Assembly (NCBI RefSeq): GCF_017569925.1
Contig: NZ_CP050854.1
Coordinates: 4,464,001-4,528,000 of the forward strand
DNA from: Brenneria izadpanahii
GTDB lineage: Bacteria > Pseudomonadota > Gammaproteobacteria > Enterobacterales > Enterobacteriaceae
Direction of reading: 5' to 3'
Length of the DNA stretch: 64,000 bases
This document shows, piece after piece, positions 8,782-18,832 of the stretch. The notes beneath the pieces are model-generated. The model saw only the letters and a list, made by a program, of their open reading frames with translations, did no database searches and had not been told where the DNA came from. Each line of letters opens with the position of its first letter. The first letter of the stretch is position 1. The translations under genes and the position numbers were made by a program.

Positions 8782-8805
8782 AGGTCATCTCTTCAGGGAT
8801 GACCT
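8782..8805. terminator. hairpin between convergent fldB and rlmF
   Basis: Inverted repeat AGGTCATC / GATGACCT with an 8-nt loop. On the minus strand a TTTTT run lies about 10 nt beyond. It probably ends both convergent genes. Confidence 0.5.
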
Positions 8806-8818
8806 TAAGCATCCCGCG

Positions 8819-9772
8819 CTATCGCCGCTTCTGTAGCCACCATCTTGCACGGGCTGGCGTATCGAAAAAGCTCCAGGCCACAAAACGGCTCTGTTTCTGC
8901 CCCTGCGCCATATTGATGGTTCTGACCTTCACCGCCCCGACGCTTTCCAGCGCCCGATAAATATCCGGCAAGTTTTCCTTGCGTGAAACCAGCGAGGTAA
9001 ACCACAGGCACTGACGGGAAAAGTCGGCGCTCTCGTTAATCATCTGGCTGATAAACGCCCTTTCCCCGCCGTCGCACCACAGCTCATCCTGCTGGCCGCC
9101 GAAGTTAAGCGGCGAGTTCTTATCCAGGCCAAGATTATGCAGCTTACGCTGCGAACCCTGTCGCGCCTCGGCGGCGGAAGCGTGGAACGGCGGATTGCAG
9201 AGCACCGCATCAAAGATTTCATTCTTATGAATGATGCCGGAAAGGATGGCGTTAGCGTTTTTCTGCCGCCGTAAACGAATGGCCCGGTTCAGGCCGGGAT
9301 TCGCCGCAATAGTGGCATTGGCCGCCTGCATCGCCTGCGGATTAATCTCGCTGCCGGTAAAGCGCCAGCCGTATTCACGATGGCCAATCAGCGGATAAAT
9401 ACAGTTGGCGCCGCAGCCGACATCCAGTAGCGCGGCATCACGCGGCACCACGGATTGATTATCTTCCGCCAGCAGATCGGCCAGATGATGAATATAATCC
9501 GCCCGGCCAGGAACCGGCGGGCAGAGAAAGCCGTCTGGAATGATCCAATGCTCAATCTGGTAAAAATGGTGCAACAGCGCCTGATTCAGCGCTTTGACAG
9601 ATTCCGGGTCGGCAAAATCAATCGATTCGTCGCCGTAGGCATTCACCTTCACAAAGGGAATCAGCGCCGGGTGGATTTGCTTTAACGCGGTAAAATCATA
9701 GCGGCCACGGTGGCGGTTACGCGGGTGCAGCGCGTTTTTTTGCACAGCATGTTTATCAGCGGGCGTTGTCAT
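8819..9772 (-). CDS. rlmF: 23S rRNA (adenine-1618-N6)-methyltransferase RlmF
   Basis: An SAM-dependent methyltransferase that makes m6A1618 in 23S rRNA. The product is 317 aa (E. coli 308) from the ATG at 9772, preceded by GAGAG about 7 nt upstream; a longer in-frame extension to 9883 has no support. Motifs: SAM-binding [16 protein letters not shown], the catalytic NPPF motif in [10 protein letters not shown], and the family blocks [20 protein letters not shown] and [12 protein letters not shown]. It lies convergent with fldB and upstream of ygfX on the same strand, a position not used in E. coli. Confidence 0.95.
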   Translation of the reverse strand: MTTPADKHAVQKNALHPRNRHRGRYDFTALKQIHPALIPFVKVNAYGDESIDFADPESVKALNQALLHHFYQIEHWIIPDGFLCPPVPGRADYIHHLADLLAEDNQSVVPRDAALLDVGCGANCIYPLIGHREYGWRFTGSEINPQAMQAANATIAANPGLNRAIRLRRQKNANAILSGIIHKNEIFDAVLCNPPFHASAAEARQGSQRKLHNLGLDKNSPLNFGGQQDELWCDGGERAFISQMINESADFSRQCLWFTSLVSRKENLPDIYRALESVGAVKVRTINMAQGQKQSRFVAWSFFDTPARARWWLQKRR

Positions 9773-10012
9773 CAGTTTCTCTCTTGTTGGACGACGCGTA
9801 AGATACCTGCTGCGCCGGCCGCCGTAAATCACCGCGGCGGTTTTTGCGCATGATCCACTGACGCAGACCGCGAGACTAAGCAAAAAACAACGCAGACAGA
9901 TTAGCGGCGGGAAGTGAAAATAGCCTTGGCGGATAAAGCGTTACGGAAAATCAAACAAAGGGAGAAGTACCGTCCATCGCTGAGCTGAGAACCCTCGCTC
10001 GGCCTTTCGTCA

Positions 10013-10423
10013 TCACTGCGCCCAGCTTTTATGCTGCAGCAACTGGCGCAAATGACGCCATTCGTCATCCCCCATGCTGTCCGACGCCAGCCACAGGCGC
10101 TGCCGGCCTTTGCCGTCGATCGCTTTCAACGACAGCAGAACGCCATTCTTCAACATCCAGGGACGCTTAGTAATCAACCATTCCTGCTGCTGCCAGCGCA
10201 GCCGCGTTGCGCTACGCAGTAAAATTTCACCCTGCCGGGATTTGATGTTTCGCTGACTACGGATAAAACCGAACACCACCAGCGTCACCATCCCCAGCCA
10301 CAACACGGTATAACTGTCCGGCCAGGGAGCCAGCAGAATCAGTAAAACCAATAACCCGTGCACAACCAGCGAGAAGAGCTGCATGCGCCAGGACACGCGA
10401 AGATCACATTGCCACTGGGCCAC
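10013..10423 (-). CDS. ygfX: YgfX (CptA) inner-membrane protein of the sdhE-ygfX operon
   Basis: A 136-aa protein with two adjacent TM segments (about residues 15-33 and 37-53) and a cytoplasmic C-terminal domain. It matches E. coli YgfX (135 aa), with shared SDLRVSW-like start, RSQR.I..RQGEI and LAADSM-type blocks. In E. coli YgfX has been described as a toxin of cell division (interacting with FtsZ and MreB) with YgfY/SdhE as partner; other work links it to SdhE flavinylation. Its start overlaps sdhE by 20 bp, indicating coupled translation. Confidence 0.92.
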   Translation of the reverse strand: MAQWQCDLRVSWRMQLFSLVVHGLLVLLILLAPWPDSYTVLWLGMVTLVVFGFIRSQRNIKSRQGEILLRSATRLRWQQQEWLITKRPWMLKNGVLLSLKAIDGKGRQRLWLASDSMGDDEWRHLRQLLQHKSWAQ

Positions 10424-10670
10424 GATTTTTATTTCGCGTCTGGATGAGGGAGATCATGCGTTTCAGATCCTGGTCTTGCGGTTCCCCGTGGTTCATCAAC
10501 CAGTTAAACAAGTCCGGATCGTCGCACTGCAGCAGACGGACAAACGCTCGTTTATCGTCGTCGCTTAAAGCATCATAGTCATGCGTAAAGAAAGGCATGA
10601 TAGAAATATCCAGTTCACGCATACCACGCCGACATGCCCAATGAATCCGTGATTTATTATCGATTTCCAT
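10404..10670 (-). CDS. sdhE: FAD assembly factor SdhE
   Basis: An 88-aa small helical protein that promotes covalent FAD attachment to SdhA and FrdA. The signature RGMRELD (RGxxE) is present in [15 protein letters not shown], as is the family block [15 protein letters not shown] chose the ATG at 10670, giving exactly the E. coli length; nine extra in-frame residues upstream are not conserved. It is first in the sdhE-ygfX operon and divergent from ygfZ. Confidence 0.96.
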   Translation of the reverse strand: MEIDNKSRIHWACRRGMRELDISIMPFFTHDYDALSDDDKRAFVRLLQCDDPDLFNWLMNHGEPQDQDLKRMISLIQTRNKNRGPVAM

Positions 10671-10887
10671 ACTTAAAGCCACCTTATTATCGATCATGCC
10701 TATTAGTGTAACCCGATTTCATCTGCAGATATTAAACTAATAGTAACACTTTGACATATTTCAATGACGTATTGCCGATGATTGTATCAAGGGCTTAATC
10801 GAGCCAACACAATAACCGCTTGCAAACCCCTACCGCTCTTTTACCATTAGGTCATTCGCTTACAGCATAGCAGCGTAGGATCGTATT

Positions 10888-11877
10888 ATGGCTAATCAAC
10901 CGTCTTTTGCTTCACAACCACTGTTTGCCTCCGCCGATTTATCCGCCACACTGATCTCGCTTGATGACTGGGCGCTGGTTACATTAACCGGCCCAGACAC
11001 CGTCAAATACCTTCAGGGGCAAGTCACCGCCGATGTCGCCGCTCTCCCCGCCGATCAACACATACTCTGCGCACACTGTGACGCCAAGGGGAAAATGTGG
11101 AGCGACCTGCGTTTATTCCACCACGGAGAAGGATTCGCCTTCATCGAACGTCGAAGCGTGCGTGACACGCAACTCAGCGAGCTGAAAAAATACGCGGTTT
11201 TCTCCAAAACGACGATCGCGGCGGACGACGACCTCATTCTGTTGGGCGCCGCCGGCGCGGACATTCGCAAGCGGCTTGAGTCTGCCTTCAGCTCACTCCC
11301 CACGGCCGAACATCCGGTCATCCAGGATGAGGGAGCCGCGGTGCTGCATTTCTCACATCCAGCCGAACGTTTCCTGTTGGTGCTGACCGCCCAGCGATGC
11401 GCTGCATTGCTTGAACGGCTTACGGGCAAAACCGAGTTAAATGATAGCCGCCAATGGTTGGCTTTGGATATTGAATCCGGCCTGCCGATCATTGACAGCG
11501 GAAACAGTGCGCAGTTCATACCGCAAGCAGCTAATTTGCAGGCATTAAACGGGATCAGCTTCAATAAAGGATGCTATGCCGGGCAGGAAATGGTCGCCCG
11601 CGCCAAGTATCGGGGAGCCAATAAACGGGCGCTCTACTGGCTGGCGGGTCAGGCTGGACGGGTTCCCGAAGCCGGGGAAGATCTGGAATTGCGCTTGGGC
11701 GATAACTGGCGCCGTACCGGCACCGTACTGGCGGCCTGCCGATTGCAGAATGAAAGCGTATGGGTTCAGGCGGTGCTGAACAACGATCTGGAGGCCGATA
11801 GCACCTTGCGCGTGCGGGAGGATGCCGACGGCAAGCTGGCGATCCAGCCGCTGCCTTATGCGATTATTGAAGAGTGA
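10888..11877 (+). CDS. ygfZ: folate-binding tRNA-modifying / Fe-S assembly protein YgfZ
   Basis: A 329-aa protein related to the T-protein of glycine cleavage. It binds tetrahydrofolate and supports assembly or repair of some Fe-S enzymes such as MiaB. The diagnostic YgfZ motif with the essential Cys is present as [23 protein letters not shown] lies 7 nt before the ATG. It is divergent from sdhE-ygfX, as in E. coli. A 12-bp stem hairpin follows the stop. Confidence 0.96.
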   Translation: MANQPSFASQPLFASADLSATLISLDDWALVTLTGPDTVKYLQGQVTADVAALPADQHILCAHCDAKGKMWSDLRLFHHGEGFAFIERRSVRDTQLSELKKYAVFSKTTIAADDDLILLGAAGADIRKRLESAFSSLPTAEHPVIQDEGAAVLHFSHPAERFLLVLTAQRCAALLERLTGKTELNDSRQWLALDIESGLPIIDSGNSAQFIPQAANLQALNGISFNKGCYAGQEMVARAKYRGANKRALYWLAGQAGRVPEAGEDLELRLGDNWRRTGTVLAACRLQNESVWVQAVLNNDLEADSTLRVREDADGKLAIQPLPYAIIEE

Positions 11878-11885
11878 AATTCATC

Positions 11886-11913
11886 GATGATGCCTGCGCT
11901 TGCAGGCATCATC
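11886..11913. terminator. bidirectional hairpin between ygfZ and trhA
   Basis: Perfect 12-bp stem GATGATGCCTGC / GCAGGCATCATC with a 4-nt loop GCTT, exactly between two convergent genes. There is no strong T-run on either side, but the position and stability suggest a shared terminator. Confidence 0.65.
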
Positions 11914-11922
11914 GACTCAGCG

Positions 11923-12570
11923 TTAAACGTACAGATAAATAGCCAGAAAATGGCAGACGCTGCCGCCGAGCACGAAGCCGTGCCAGATGGCGTGGTTATA
12001 AGGAATACGGTTACAGGCGTAGAAAATCACGCCCAGCGTATAAATTGCGCCGCCGACCGCCAACAGCGTAACGCCGCCGATGGACAACGTCATAGCCAGC
12101 TGATAAATCACCACTAACGATAACCAGCCCATCACCAGATAGGTAATAAGCGACAACGCTTCAAAGCGGTGAGCAAACGCCAGTTTAAAAATAACGCCCA
12201 ACAACGCCATACTCCAGATCACCACCATCAGCCCGTGAGCCAGCGGAGAGTTCAGACCGACCAGCAAGAAAGGGGTATAGGTGCCGGCAATCAGCACATA
12301 AATCGCGCAGTGATCGAACTTCTTCAGCCAGGGCTTGACTCGCGGCGAAGGAATAGCGTGATACAGCGTTGAAGCCAGAAACAGCAGAATAATGCTGCCG
12401 CCGTAAAGACTGTAGCTGGTGATGGCCACCCCGTCGGCGCCCTGGCCAACGGCCTGCACCAACAGCAAAACCAGACCGACAATACCGAAAACCAGGCCGA
12501 TTCCATGGCTGACGCTGTTGGCGATTTCTTCCGCCAGCGAATAACCCGATTCCCACAAATTTTTCGCCAT
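11923..12570 (-). CDS. trhA: PAQR/hemolysin III family membrane protein TrhA (YqfA)
   Basis: A 215-aa, seven-TM inner-membrane protein. Conserved polar residues of the family lie in [11 protein letters not shown] (TM1), STLYHAIP (after TM2) and [20 protein letters not shown] (TM7), the probable metal ligands of the PAQR/CREST hydrolase-like fold. In E. coli YqfA/TrhA has been linked to membrane-fluidity homeostasis. It is convergent with ygfZ, as in E. coli. Confidence 0.92.
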   Translation of the reverse strand: MAKNLWESGYSLAEEIANSVSHGIGLVFGIVGLVLLLVQAVGQGADGVAITSYSLYGGSIILLFLASTLYHAIPSPRVKPWLKKFDHCAIYVLIAGTYTPFLLVGLNSPLAHGLMVVIWSMALLGVIFKLAFAHRFEALSLITYLVMGWLSLVVIYQLAMTLSIGGVTLLAVGGAIYTLGVIFYACNRIPYNHAIWHGFVLGGSVCHFLAIYLYV

Positions 12571-12912
12571 CGTTTACCTCATTAGCTCCTATTCCACCGG
12601 CACAATCGCCGTCCCTATCAAGCGCGGCGGACGTGTCGTCATCTATCCGGGGAATAATCCTTGGACAGCTTAACTGAGAATAGTTTCAGTATACACGTGT
12701 AAGCTAAAAATAATTTTTCCCCCGTTATTTCAGTTTTAACAAAAATCATGCATATAAATCTTCCGAGACATCCCCTACAATTATCCGCTTTTAAAGCGCG
12801 TTCATAGTGAAATGCTTTCCGGGGCTGTCGAGAGCTATCAGGCTTTGAGCATGCAGCCGGCTGCCCCGCCCGTTTAACCGCTTATCCGGTTTCGATTGAA
12901 GAGGTTGTTCCA
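12571..12912. other. intergenic region trhA / HD-hydrolase gene
   Basis: 342 bp between divergent genes. The middle (12690-12760) is AT-rich. Two small inverted repeats lie close together: ACTGA/TCAGT at 12673-12690, and the perfect 10-bp palindrome TACACGTGTA at 12692-12701. They could be regulator sites, but I cannot name one. No gene is supported. Confidence 0.35.
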
Positions 12913-13521
12913 ATGTCGTTAACTCCATCCGCCCTGGATTTCGGTTCGCTGACCGAGGTAGTCGGTTTTCTCATGGAAATTGATAAATTAAAAAGCGTTC
13001 AGCGCCGCTCAAAAATTATCGGCAGCCCGCGCCACGAAGACTCAGCCGAACATAGCTGGCATTTTGCCGTCGCCGCCATGAGCCTGGCGCCCTACGCCGG
13101 GAAAGAGGTTGATATCAACCGCGTGATTCAAATGGCGCTGGTGCACGATATCGTGGAAATTGACGCCGGGGATGTCATTGTTTACGACCTGTCCGCCCGC
13201 GCCGCCGTCCACGCCCAGGAAGTGGCCGCCGCCGCCCGCCTGTTTGGTCTCTTGCCTGAGCCACAGCGTCAACATTTTCATCAACTGTGGCTGGAATACG
13301 AAGCGGGCGAAACCGCCAATGCCCGTTTTGCCCTGATGCTCGACCGCATCATGCCGGTGCTCATGAATTTGCATAACCAGGGTCAAAGCTGGGTGGAAAA
13401 CGGCATCCGTCTGGAGCAGGTATTAAACCGCACCGAGTTTATCGCCGGCATCAATCCTGAACTGTGGCGACACCTGACACAGCATCTGGAAGCGGCCAAA
13501 GCCAGGGGATGGCTGCGCTAA
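12913..13521 (+). CDS. HD-domain (HD_3, HDDC2-like) hydrolase, probable 5'-nucleotidase
   Basis: A 202-aa soluble HD-domain protein. The metal-binding residues are visible: His in EDSAEHSWHFA, the HD pair in MALVHDIVEIDAGD, and a later Asp in LMLDRIMPV. The family includes human HDDC2 and bacterial 5'-deoxynucleotidases. It resembles but is not the same subfamily as E. coli YfbR. The substrate is unproven. GAGG lies 7 nt before the ATG. It is monocistronic, with a GC-rich hairpin at 13548-13569. Confidence 0.8.
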   Translation: MSLTPSALDFGSLTEVVGFLMEIDKLKSVQRRSKIIGSPRHEDSAEHSWHFAVAAMSLAPYAGKEVDINRVIQMALVHDIVEIDAGDVIVYDLSARAAVHAQEVAAAARLFGLLPEPQRQHFHQLWLEYEAGETANARFALMLDRIMPVLMNLHNQGQSWVENGIRLEQVLNRTEFIAGINPELWRHLTQHLEAAKARGWLR

Positions 13522-13547
13522 GAGCATCGTTCTAAGCGCTGAGGAAA

Positions 13548-13569
13548 GCGCCCGGCACGAGACGGGCGC
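13548..13569. terminator. GC-rich hairpin between convergent genes
   Basis: Stem GCGCCCG / CGGGCGC with an 8-nt loop, located between the HD gene and the convergent ABC-transporter operon. There is no adjacent T-run, so it is only terminator-like. Confidence 0.4.
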
Positions 13570-13644
13570 GGCGATATCCCTTTGCATATCACGCCCGAAA
13601 CCTGCTTTACGTCTGAATGAATAACAATCGCTATGTGGCGGCGG

Positions 13645-14952
13645 TTACTTCGGTAAACTCAGCGCCGTCCGCTCGACATAAGGCTTCATAATGCCGTCCG
13701 CTTCCTGCTGCGCGGCGGTTGCCGCCTTATCCACGTTCATCGCGGGATCGTTCAACAACGCCGCCAGCTGATTCTCCATCGCCTTACGCACCGCCACGGT
13801 TTCGTAGGTGGCATACCACGGATGCGCATACTGCAACTGCGAGAGCGCAATCTCGGCCCGCGGATCTTTCGCCAGATAATCTTTCATTTCCGGCAGATCG
13901 TAAGCGGCCATTCGCGGGGCGAAATAACCGGTGAAACGGCTCCAGCTGCCGTTTATTTCCGGGCTGACCAGATAGCTCAGGAACTGCCAGGCGGCCTTTT
14001 TCTGCTCCTCTGAAATCCCTTTAAAACTCACCAGGCTGGCGCCGCCAATCGTCACGCCGCGCCGCACTTTTTCCGGCATCATCGCCACGCCCAGCGTGAA
14101 ATCTTTGGTGTTTTCACGCATAAAGCCCAATGCTCCCGTGCTCAGCATCGCCATGCCCAGCTTGCCGGAAAAGAAAGCCGCGCTGATCTGTTTGGAGTTA
14201 AGCACGCCGGCCGGCATGACTTTGTCGCGATACACCAGATCGCGCCAGAACTGCAACGCGCCTTTGGTCGACGCCGTGTTGTAATACACTTCGCCCGGAT
14301 AGTCCGCATTATAATAAGCGCCGCCGTTGGCGCGCGTCAGGGCAGACAGCATCCAGCCGCCGTAGTCGTCGTTGGTCGACGGGATCATAATTCCCCACTG
14401 TCCTTTCGCCGGATCGGTCAGTTTCTTCGCCACATCGACTACCTCGTCCCAGCTTTTCGGCGGCTCATTGAATCCGGCCTGCTTGAGCATATTCTCGTTG
14501 TAATACAGAATCGGCGTAGAGTTGTGGAATGGGATGGCATAGGTCACGCCCATCACCTGAGCATTTTGGTGCAGCGCAGGCCAGAAGTTTTGCATCAGGA
14601 ACGGCGTCGCCTTCTCGTTGCCGTATTTAAACAGCTCATCCATCGGCAGGATCTGATCCTTAATCACCAGATCGGCGGTAAAGTTAGCCGACATGATCAC
14701 CAGCGCCGGCGGATCGCCCGCTTTCGCCGCCGCCTCGGCCTTCACCTTGGTGGTATCATAGTTGCCGGTAAAAATACCGCGCACCTCGACCTGGTCCTGC
14801 GATGCGTTGTAATCGCTAATGATGCGCTTCATTTCCATGGTCAGCTTACCGTCCACCGGCGCGGGAAACATAAAGTCGATACTCTGTTTGGCTAACGCCT
14901 GGCCCGCGCTCAACAACGCGATGGCCAGCACAGCGGCATGATATTTACGCAT
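13645..14952 (-). CDS. ABC transporter substrate-binding protein, UgpB-like
   Basis: A 435-aa extracellular solute-binding protein of the family-1 type, with a Sec signal peptide ([21 protein letters not shown]). The fold and blocks such as TNDDYGGWMLSAL, GALQFWRDLVYRDKVMP and GGASLVSFKGISEEQKKAAWQFLSYL resemble UgpB, the glycerol-3-phosphate/glycerophosphodiester binder. It is the last gene of a five-gene operon that also encodes a GpdQ-type phosphodiesterase, so a glycerophosphodiester ligand is likely. It overlaps the ATPase gene by 8 bp and has AGGAG 7 nt before the ATG. The exact ligand is an inference. Confidence 0.85.
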   Translation of the reverse strand: MRKYHAAVLAIALLSAGQALAKQSIDFMFPAPVDGKLTMEMKRIISDYNASQDQVEVRGIFTGNYDTTKVKAEAAAKAGDPPALVIMSANFTADLVIKDQILPMDELFKYGNEKATPFLMQNFWPALHQNAQVMGVTYAIPFHNSTPILYYNENMLKQAGFNEPPKSWDEVVDVAKKLTDPAKGQWGIMIPSTNDDYGGWMLSALTRANGGAYYNADYPGEVYYNTASTKGALQFWRDLVYRDKVMPAGVLNSKQISAAFFSGKLGMAMLSTGALGFMRENTKDFTLGVAMMPEKVRRGVTIGGASLVSFKGISEEQKKAAWQFLSYLVSPEINGSWSRFTGYFAPRMAAYDLPEMKDYLAKDPRAEIALSQLQYAHPWYATYETVAVRKAMENQLAALLNDPAMNVDKAATAAQQEADGIMKPYVERTALSLPK

Positions 14953-16033
14953 TTATTTTCTCCTGGGATAAATTACGGGCGGTGAGCCCGGAAAACCAAT
15001 GGCAATCCTGTAGCGAAAAACTCAGCGTCAGCGCCGCACCAATCCCCGGCACCCCTTCCCGGTTGGCTCGCCGGTAACGGAGAACGCCTAGCGGGGTATC
15101 CACCTGAATCAGATATTCAGCGCCAAACAACTCCCGCTGCACGACCGTTGCCGGCAATTGCATCCGGCCTTCTGATACGGCCTGTTCGGAAATGTGTTCG
15201 GGACGGATGCCAAGCAGCACTTCCGTCAATTGGCGGGTTTCGTTCGTTGCGGGCAGTGTGATGCGTTGATCCAACAACACGGCCTGCCCCGACGCGCAGG
15301 GCAGCGAGATCATGTTCATCGCCGGCGTGCCGATGAATCCCGCGACAAACACATTGGCAGGATGAGCATAAAGCTGTTCGGGCGTGCCTATCTGCTGCAA
15401 TTCCCCCCGATCCAGCACCGCGATCCGATCGGCCATGGTCATGGCTTCAATCTGATCGTGCGTAACATAAACCGTGGTGGTTTTCAGTTGCCGGTGCAGC
15501 GCCATAATTCCGTCCCGGACTTCGCTGCGCAGCCTGGCATCCAGATTCGACAATGGCTCATCCATCAGAAACAGATGGGGATTGCGGACGATGGCGCGCG
15601 CCATCGCCACCCGCTGGCGCTGCCCGCCGGAGAGTTTGCCCGGCTTACGCGACAGCAGAGGTTCGAGCTGTAGCAGGCTGGCGACCCGCTGCACGCGCTG
15701 CGGGTATTCCGCTTTGGGCTCCCCGCGCATCCGCATGCCGAAGGTGATGTTCTGCTCCACCGTCAAGTGCGGAAACAGCGCGTAGTTCTGAAAAATCATC
15801 GAAAAATTACGCTGCTTCGGGCTCCATGTCGTGATCTCTTGCTTGTTGAGCAGAATTTGCCCCTCGCTGACCTCTTCCAGACCGGCCAACATACGCAATA
15901 AGGTACTTTTGCCGCAGCCGGACGGACCGACCAGCACCAGAAACTCGCCGTCGGCAATCTCCAGCGACAGCGATTTCAGCGCCTGGGTTTGTTCAAACTG
16001 CTTACTGATATTACGTAACTCAATCACAGCCAT
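14945..16033 (-). CDS. ABC transporter ATP-binding protein, UgpC/MalK type
   Basis: A 362-aa MalK-type ATPase. Walker A is [11 protein letters not shown], the signature is [15 protein letters not shown], Walker B is [12 protein letters not shown] and the switch is [14 protein letters not shown]-terminal OB/TOBE regulatory domain includes [10 protein letters not shown]. This architecture is typical of CUT1 sugar and glycerol-phosphate importers. It starts inside the last codons of the gpdQ-like gene (10-bp overlap) and overlaps the binding-protein gene. Confidence 0.9.
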   Translation of the reverse strand: MAVIELRNISKQFEQTQALKSLSLEIADGEFLVLVGPSGCGKSTLLRMLAGLEEVSEGQILLNKQEITTWSPKQRNFSMIFQNYALFPHLTVEQNITFGMRMRGEPKAEYPQRVQRVASLLQLEPLLSRKPGKLSGGQRQRVAMARAIVRNPHLFLMDEPLSNLDARLRSEVRDGIMALHRQLKTTTVYVTHDQIEAMTMADRIAVLDRGELQQIGTPEQLYAHPANVFVAGFIGTPAMNMISLPCASGQAVLLDQRITLPATNETRQLTEVLLGIRPEHISEQAVSEGRMQLPATVVQRELFGAEYLIQVDTPLGVLRYRRANREGVPGIGAALTLSFSLQDCHWFSGLTARNLSQEKINA

Positions 16034-16857
16034 GACTCATCCACCGGGCAACTGATGCGGGCATCGTAGCGATAGGGGCCGGCAAACGGCGCCAGCGACT
16101 GACAATAGCTGACCAGCCCGGTCACCGGCACATAGCGATGCATCACCACGGAAGCCGGCTCAAGGTTGTAATATGGCGCGTCATCAATATAAGAATAGGG
16201 AACCTGATGCACCGTCCCCGGAACCGTGGCAATGAGCGCCTGGCGGTATTGCGTGGCGATCAAACGGTGGTTATGACCGCAGAAAACCCGGGTCAATTGG
16301 GAAAAGCGTTCAATGAGGCCCAGCAGTTCATAGCCGTTTTCACAGGCGATCGGATCCATTTGCGCCGATCCCAGCGGCAAAGGCGGATGATGCATGAAGA
16401 CCGCGCTTTCCCGCGTCGGATGGTCGGAGAGCTGTTGTCCCAGCCACTCAAGCGTTGACGGCGTCAGCCAGCCTTTCGACTGCCCCGCCAGGCTGGTGTC
16501 AATAAACAGCAGACGAACCGGGAAATCATCCACCGCATAACGCATATTTTCCGCATCATCCCCCAGCAACGGACACAGCGGGCGCATGGCATTGAGAAAA
16601 TTGTGCTTATCGTCGTGATTGCCGGGGATCACATACATCGGATAATCCAGCATTTGCAGGATATTGCGGGCAACCTGATACTCCTGCGGATAGCCGCAGT
16701 TGACGATATCTCCGCTTATCACCACGGCATCCGGCCGCTCCGTCAGTGCATTCAGTTTGTTGATGACCTCGGCATTCTGACTATTAATATCAATGAATTC
16801 ATATAACTTACGTCCTTCACTGCGAAAGTGCAGATCGGAAATTTGTGCCAGCAACAT
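16024..16857 (-). CDS. gpdQ: class III cyclic-nucleotide-phosphodiesterase-fold glycerophosphodiesterase, GpdQ-like
   Basis: A 277-aa binuclear metallophosphoesterase strongly resembling Klebsiella (Enterobacter) aerogenes GpdQ, which hydrolyses glycerophosphodiesters to glycerol-3-phosphate and an alcohol. Metal ligands appear in order: Asp8 and His10 (ISDLHF), Asp50 (SGDIVNCG), Asn80 (IPGNHDD), His near 156 ([10 protein letters not shown]) and the His pair in FCGHNH. The family blocks [11 protein letters not shown] and PGTVHQVPY are intact. I chose the ATG at 16857 because GGGGAG lies 6 nt upstream; a longer frame to 17001 overlaps the permease gene and is not conserved. It lies between the permease and ATPase genes, so substrate import and cleavage are co-expressed. 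Confidence 0.92.
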   Translation of the reverse strand: MLLAQISDLHFRSEGRKLYEFIDINSQNAEVINKLNALTERPDAVVISGDIVNCGYPQEYQVARNILQMLDYPMYVIPGNHDDKHNFLNAMRPLCPLLGDDAENMRYAVDDFPVRLLFIDTSLAGQSKGWLTPSTLEWLGQQLSDHPTRESAVFMHHPPLPLGSAQMDPIACENGYELLGLIERFSQLTRVFCGHNHRLIATQYRQALIATVPGTVHQVPYSYIDDAPYYNLEPASVVMHRYVPVTGLVSYCQSLAPFAGPYRYDARISCPVDESWL

Positions 16858-16889
16858 AGCCGTCTCCCCTAACGCCGATAGAAAGGCGC

Positions 16890-17723
16890 TTACTTGATCC
16901 CCGAAAAACCGAAACTGCTCAGAAACTGCTTCTGGAACAGGACGAACGCCAACATCAGCGGCAAACACACCATCAGCGTTCCGGCGCAAATCAGTCCCCA
17001 CTGCCCGCCGGACTCCGCCCCCATGGCAAACGACACCAGACCAATGGTCAGCACCTGTTTGTCGGGATCGTTGAGCACCATCAGCGGCCAGAGATACTCA
17101 TTCCAGTGATAGGTGATGCTGACGGTGGCGAAAGCCAGGATTGACGGCCATGTCATGGGAATTAATACGTGGAACACCACCTGCCACCAGCGGCACCCTT
17201 CCATCAGCGCGGCCTCTTCAATTTCTTTGGAAATGTTGAGAAACGCCTGACGCATCAGAAACACGCCAAACGCCGAGGCGCAATACGGCAGCATCACGCC
17301 CGTCAAGGTGTTGAGCAGCCCCAACTGCTTCAGCGTCATCATATTCGGCACCATCATCACCACCGGCATGATCATCAGTTGAATCAGCAACAGGTAGAAC
17401 AGCAGGGTTTTGCCGCGAAACTGGTGATAGGCGAAGATGTAGCCCGCCGTAGTGATGGTGACTAACTGAACCAGAAAGGTGCCGAGGGAAAAAACCAGCG
17501 TATTACGATAAAGCAACGGCCAGTCGGCGCTGATCCACGCCTCGCGAAAGTTATCCAGCGTCAGCGGAAGACGGGGAAATATCGACGCCATGTCGACGCC
17601 GAAACTGCTGCTGCTGACGGACGCCGACAGCATCCACAAAAACGGGCTGATCCATAGCAATGCGGCGCAGATCAACAACAGCGGCAGCGTCAGGCGCAGC
17701 GGATGCAGATGTTCAACGCTCAT
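16890..17723 (-). CDS. ABC transporter inner-membrane subunit, UgpE/MalG type
   Basis: A 277-aa permease with six predicted TM segments and the EAA loop [21 protein letters not shown], which contacts the ATPase. It follows the other permease gene with an 11-bp overlap and has AAGGAG 6 nt before its ATG. By operon context it is part of a CUT1-type importer for glycerophosphodiesters or glycerol-3-phosphate (inferred). Confidence 0.88.
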   Translation of the reverse strand: MSVEHLHPLRLTLPLLLICAALLWISPFLWMLSASVSSSSFGVDMASIFPRLPLTLDNFREAWISADWPLLYRNTLVFSLGTFLVQLVTITTAGYIFAYHQFRGKTLLFYLLLIQLMIMPVVMMVPNMMTLKQLGLLNTLTGVMLPYCASAFGVFLMRQAFLNISKEIEEAALMEGCRWWQVVFHVLIPMTWPSILAFATVSITYHWNEYLWPLMVLNDPDKQVLTIGLVSFAMGAESGGQWGLICAGTLMVCLPLMLAFVLFQKQFLSSFGFSGIK

Positions 17724-18585
17724 AATGCGCTCCTTTTTCCAACACTTTCAGATTCAGGATCGAGAACGCAAACAGCATCAACAGCGTAATAAAGGTGGCG
17801 GCGGAGGCTTTGCCAAGATCGTGGGTGTCGTTCGCCAGATCCTGAATGTAATAAAGCAGGACCGTGGTGGCATTATTCGGCCCGCCGCGGGTCATTACTG
17901 CGACGTGATCGATTTGGGTGATGGCGTAAATGAAGGCGATCGTAATCACGAAAGCGAGGGTCGGACGCAGTAACGGCAGAGTGACATGAAAAAAAACCTG
18001 CCATTTCGAAGCGCCTTCCATAATGGCGGCTTCACGCGCCGAAGTCGAAATAGACTGCAAGCCGGCCAGAAAAAACAGCATGTAATAACCGGCGAATTTC
18101 CAGACGCCGATAATGCTGACCGCAATCAGCGCCGTATCGCTCATGCCGAGGTAGTTGTTGTTCATCGGGCCGAACATTTTCGCCAGATAGTAATCCAGCA
18201 ATCCCAACCCCGGCATAAAGATAAACAGCCACAGCGTCGCCGCGCTGACCAGCGGCACAATCATCGGGAAGAAAAAGGCGGTGCGCAGCCAGCGGTTAAC
18301 CCGCGAGTTTTCCCACAGCATCACGGCCAGCGCCAAAGCCAACAGCACGCCGGGAACGACCGTCATCAGAATATACAGTACGTTATTCCACAATGCGCGC
18401 CAGAACACCTCATCCTGAAATAGGCGAATAACGTTACCCAACCCGACAAACTGGGGCTGTTCGGCGCTCATCCGTGTGTCATAAAGGCTGTCGATAACCG
18501 AGCGAATCAAGGGAAAATAGGTGAAAGCGAAAAGAAAAACCAGCGTCGGCAACAGCACCAAATAAGGAAAATATTTTGCACGCAT
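17713..18585 (-). CDS. ABC transporter inner-membrane subunit, UgpA/MalF type
   Basis: A 290-aa permease with six TM segments and the EAA loop REAAIMEGASKWQVFFHVTLPLLRP. It is the first gene of the operon: permease, permease, GpdQ-like phosphodiesterase, ATPase, binding protein. The start codon is 48 bp from the proximal edge of a triple PhoB-box array (18633-18665). No strong ribosome binding site is seen at the chosen ATG. Confidence 0.87.
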   Translation of the reverse strand: MRAKYFPYLVLLPTLVFLFAFTYFPLIRSVIDSLYDTRMSAEQPQFVGLGNVIRLFQDEVFWRALWNNVLYILMTVVPGVLLALALAVMLWENSRVNRWLRTAFFFPMIVPLVSAATLWLFIFMPGLGLLDYYLAKMFGPMNNNYLGMSDTALIAVSIIGVWKFAGYYMLFFLAGLQSISTSAREAAIMEGASKWQVFFHVTLPLLRPTLAFVITIAFIYAITQIDHVAVMTRGGPNNATTVLLYYIQDLANDTHDLGKASAATFITLLMLFAFSILNLKVLEKGAHYER

Positions 18586-18632
18586 AACGCATCAGTTACA
18601 GGTTTAAACACAAGTGAATAACCTTAAATGCG

Positions 18633-18665
18633 CTTTATGTCAGGGAAGAGGCAGTTAAGTGACAG
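18633..18665 (-). promoter_or_regulatory. three tandem 11-bp PhoB-box units
   Basis: Read on the minus strand, three consecutive 11-mers are CTGTCACTTAA, CTGCCTCTTCC and CTGACATAAAG, each a match to the Pho-box repeat (CTGTCATAAAK type). They lie immediately upstream of the Ugp-like operon in the place where PhoB replaces a -35 element. This predicts phosphate-starvation induction. Confidence 0.75.
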
Positions 18666-18789
18666 TTTACTTTCAATGCAAATAATTTTTCTACACAACC
18701 AATTTGCCGTTGTATTGAAAAAGAACCTAACCCTTGATTTCAATCAGCTTGAGAAGAAAAGAGGAAAAGCGCGTTGCGGCAATTATCAA

Positions 18790-18809
18790 CCCGCCGGACA
18801 ACCGGCGGG
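18790..18809 (-). terminator. hairpin downstream of gcvP
   Basis: Perfect 8-bp GC stem CCCGCCGG / CCGGCGGG with a 4-nt loop, about 24 bp after the gcvP stop. It is followed on the minus strand by a weak T-containing tail (TTGATAATT). It is the likely end of the gcv operon. Confidence 0.6.
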
Positions 18810-18832
18810 CTGACTGCTCGGAGAAGGCGGGC

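Noticed and set aside
10013..10670. Novel toxin-antitoxin pair
   Set aside because: The pair is the conserved sdhE-ygfX operon. Reports of toxin-like effects of YgfX exist, but the locus is core and not new.
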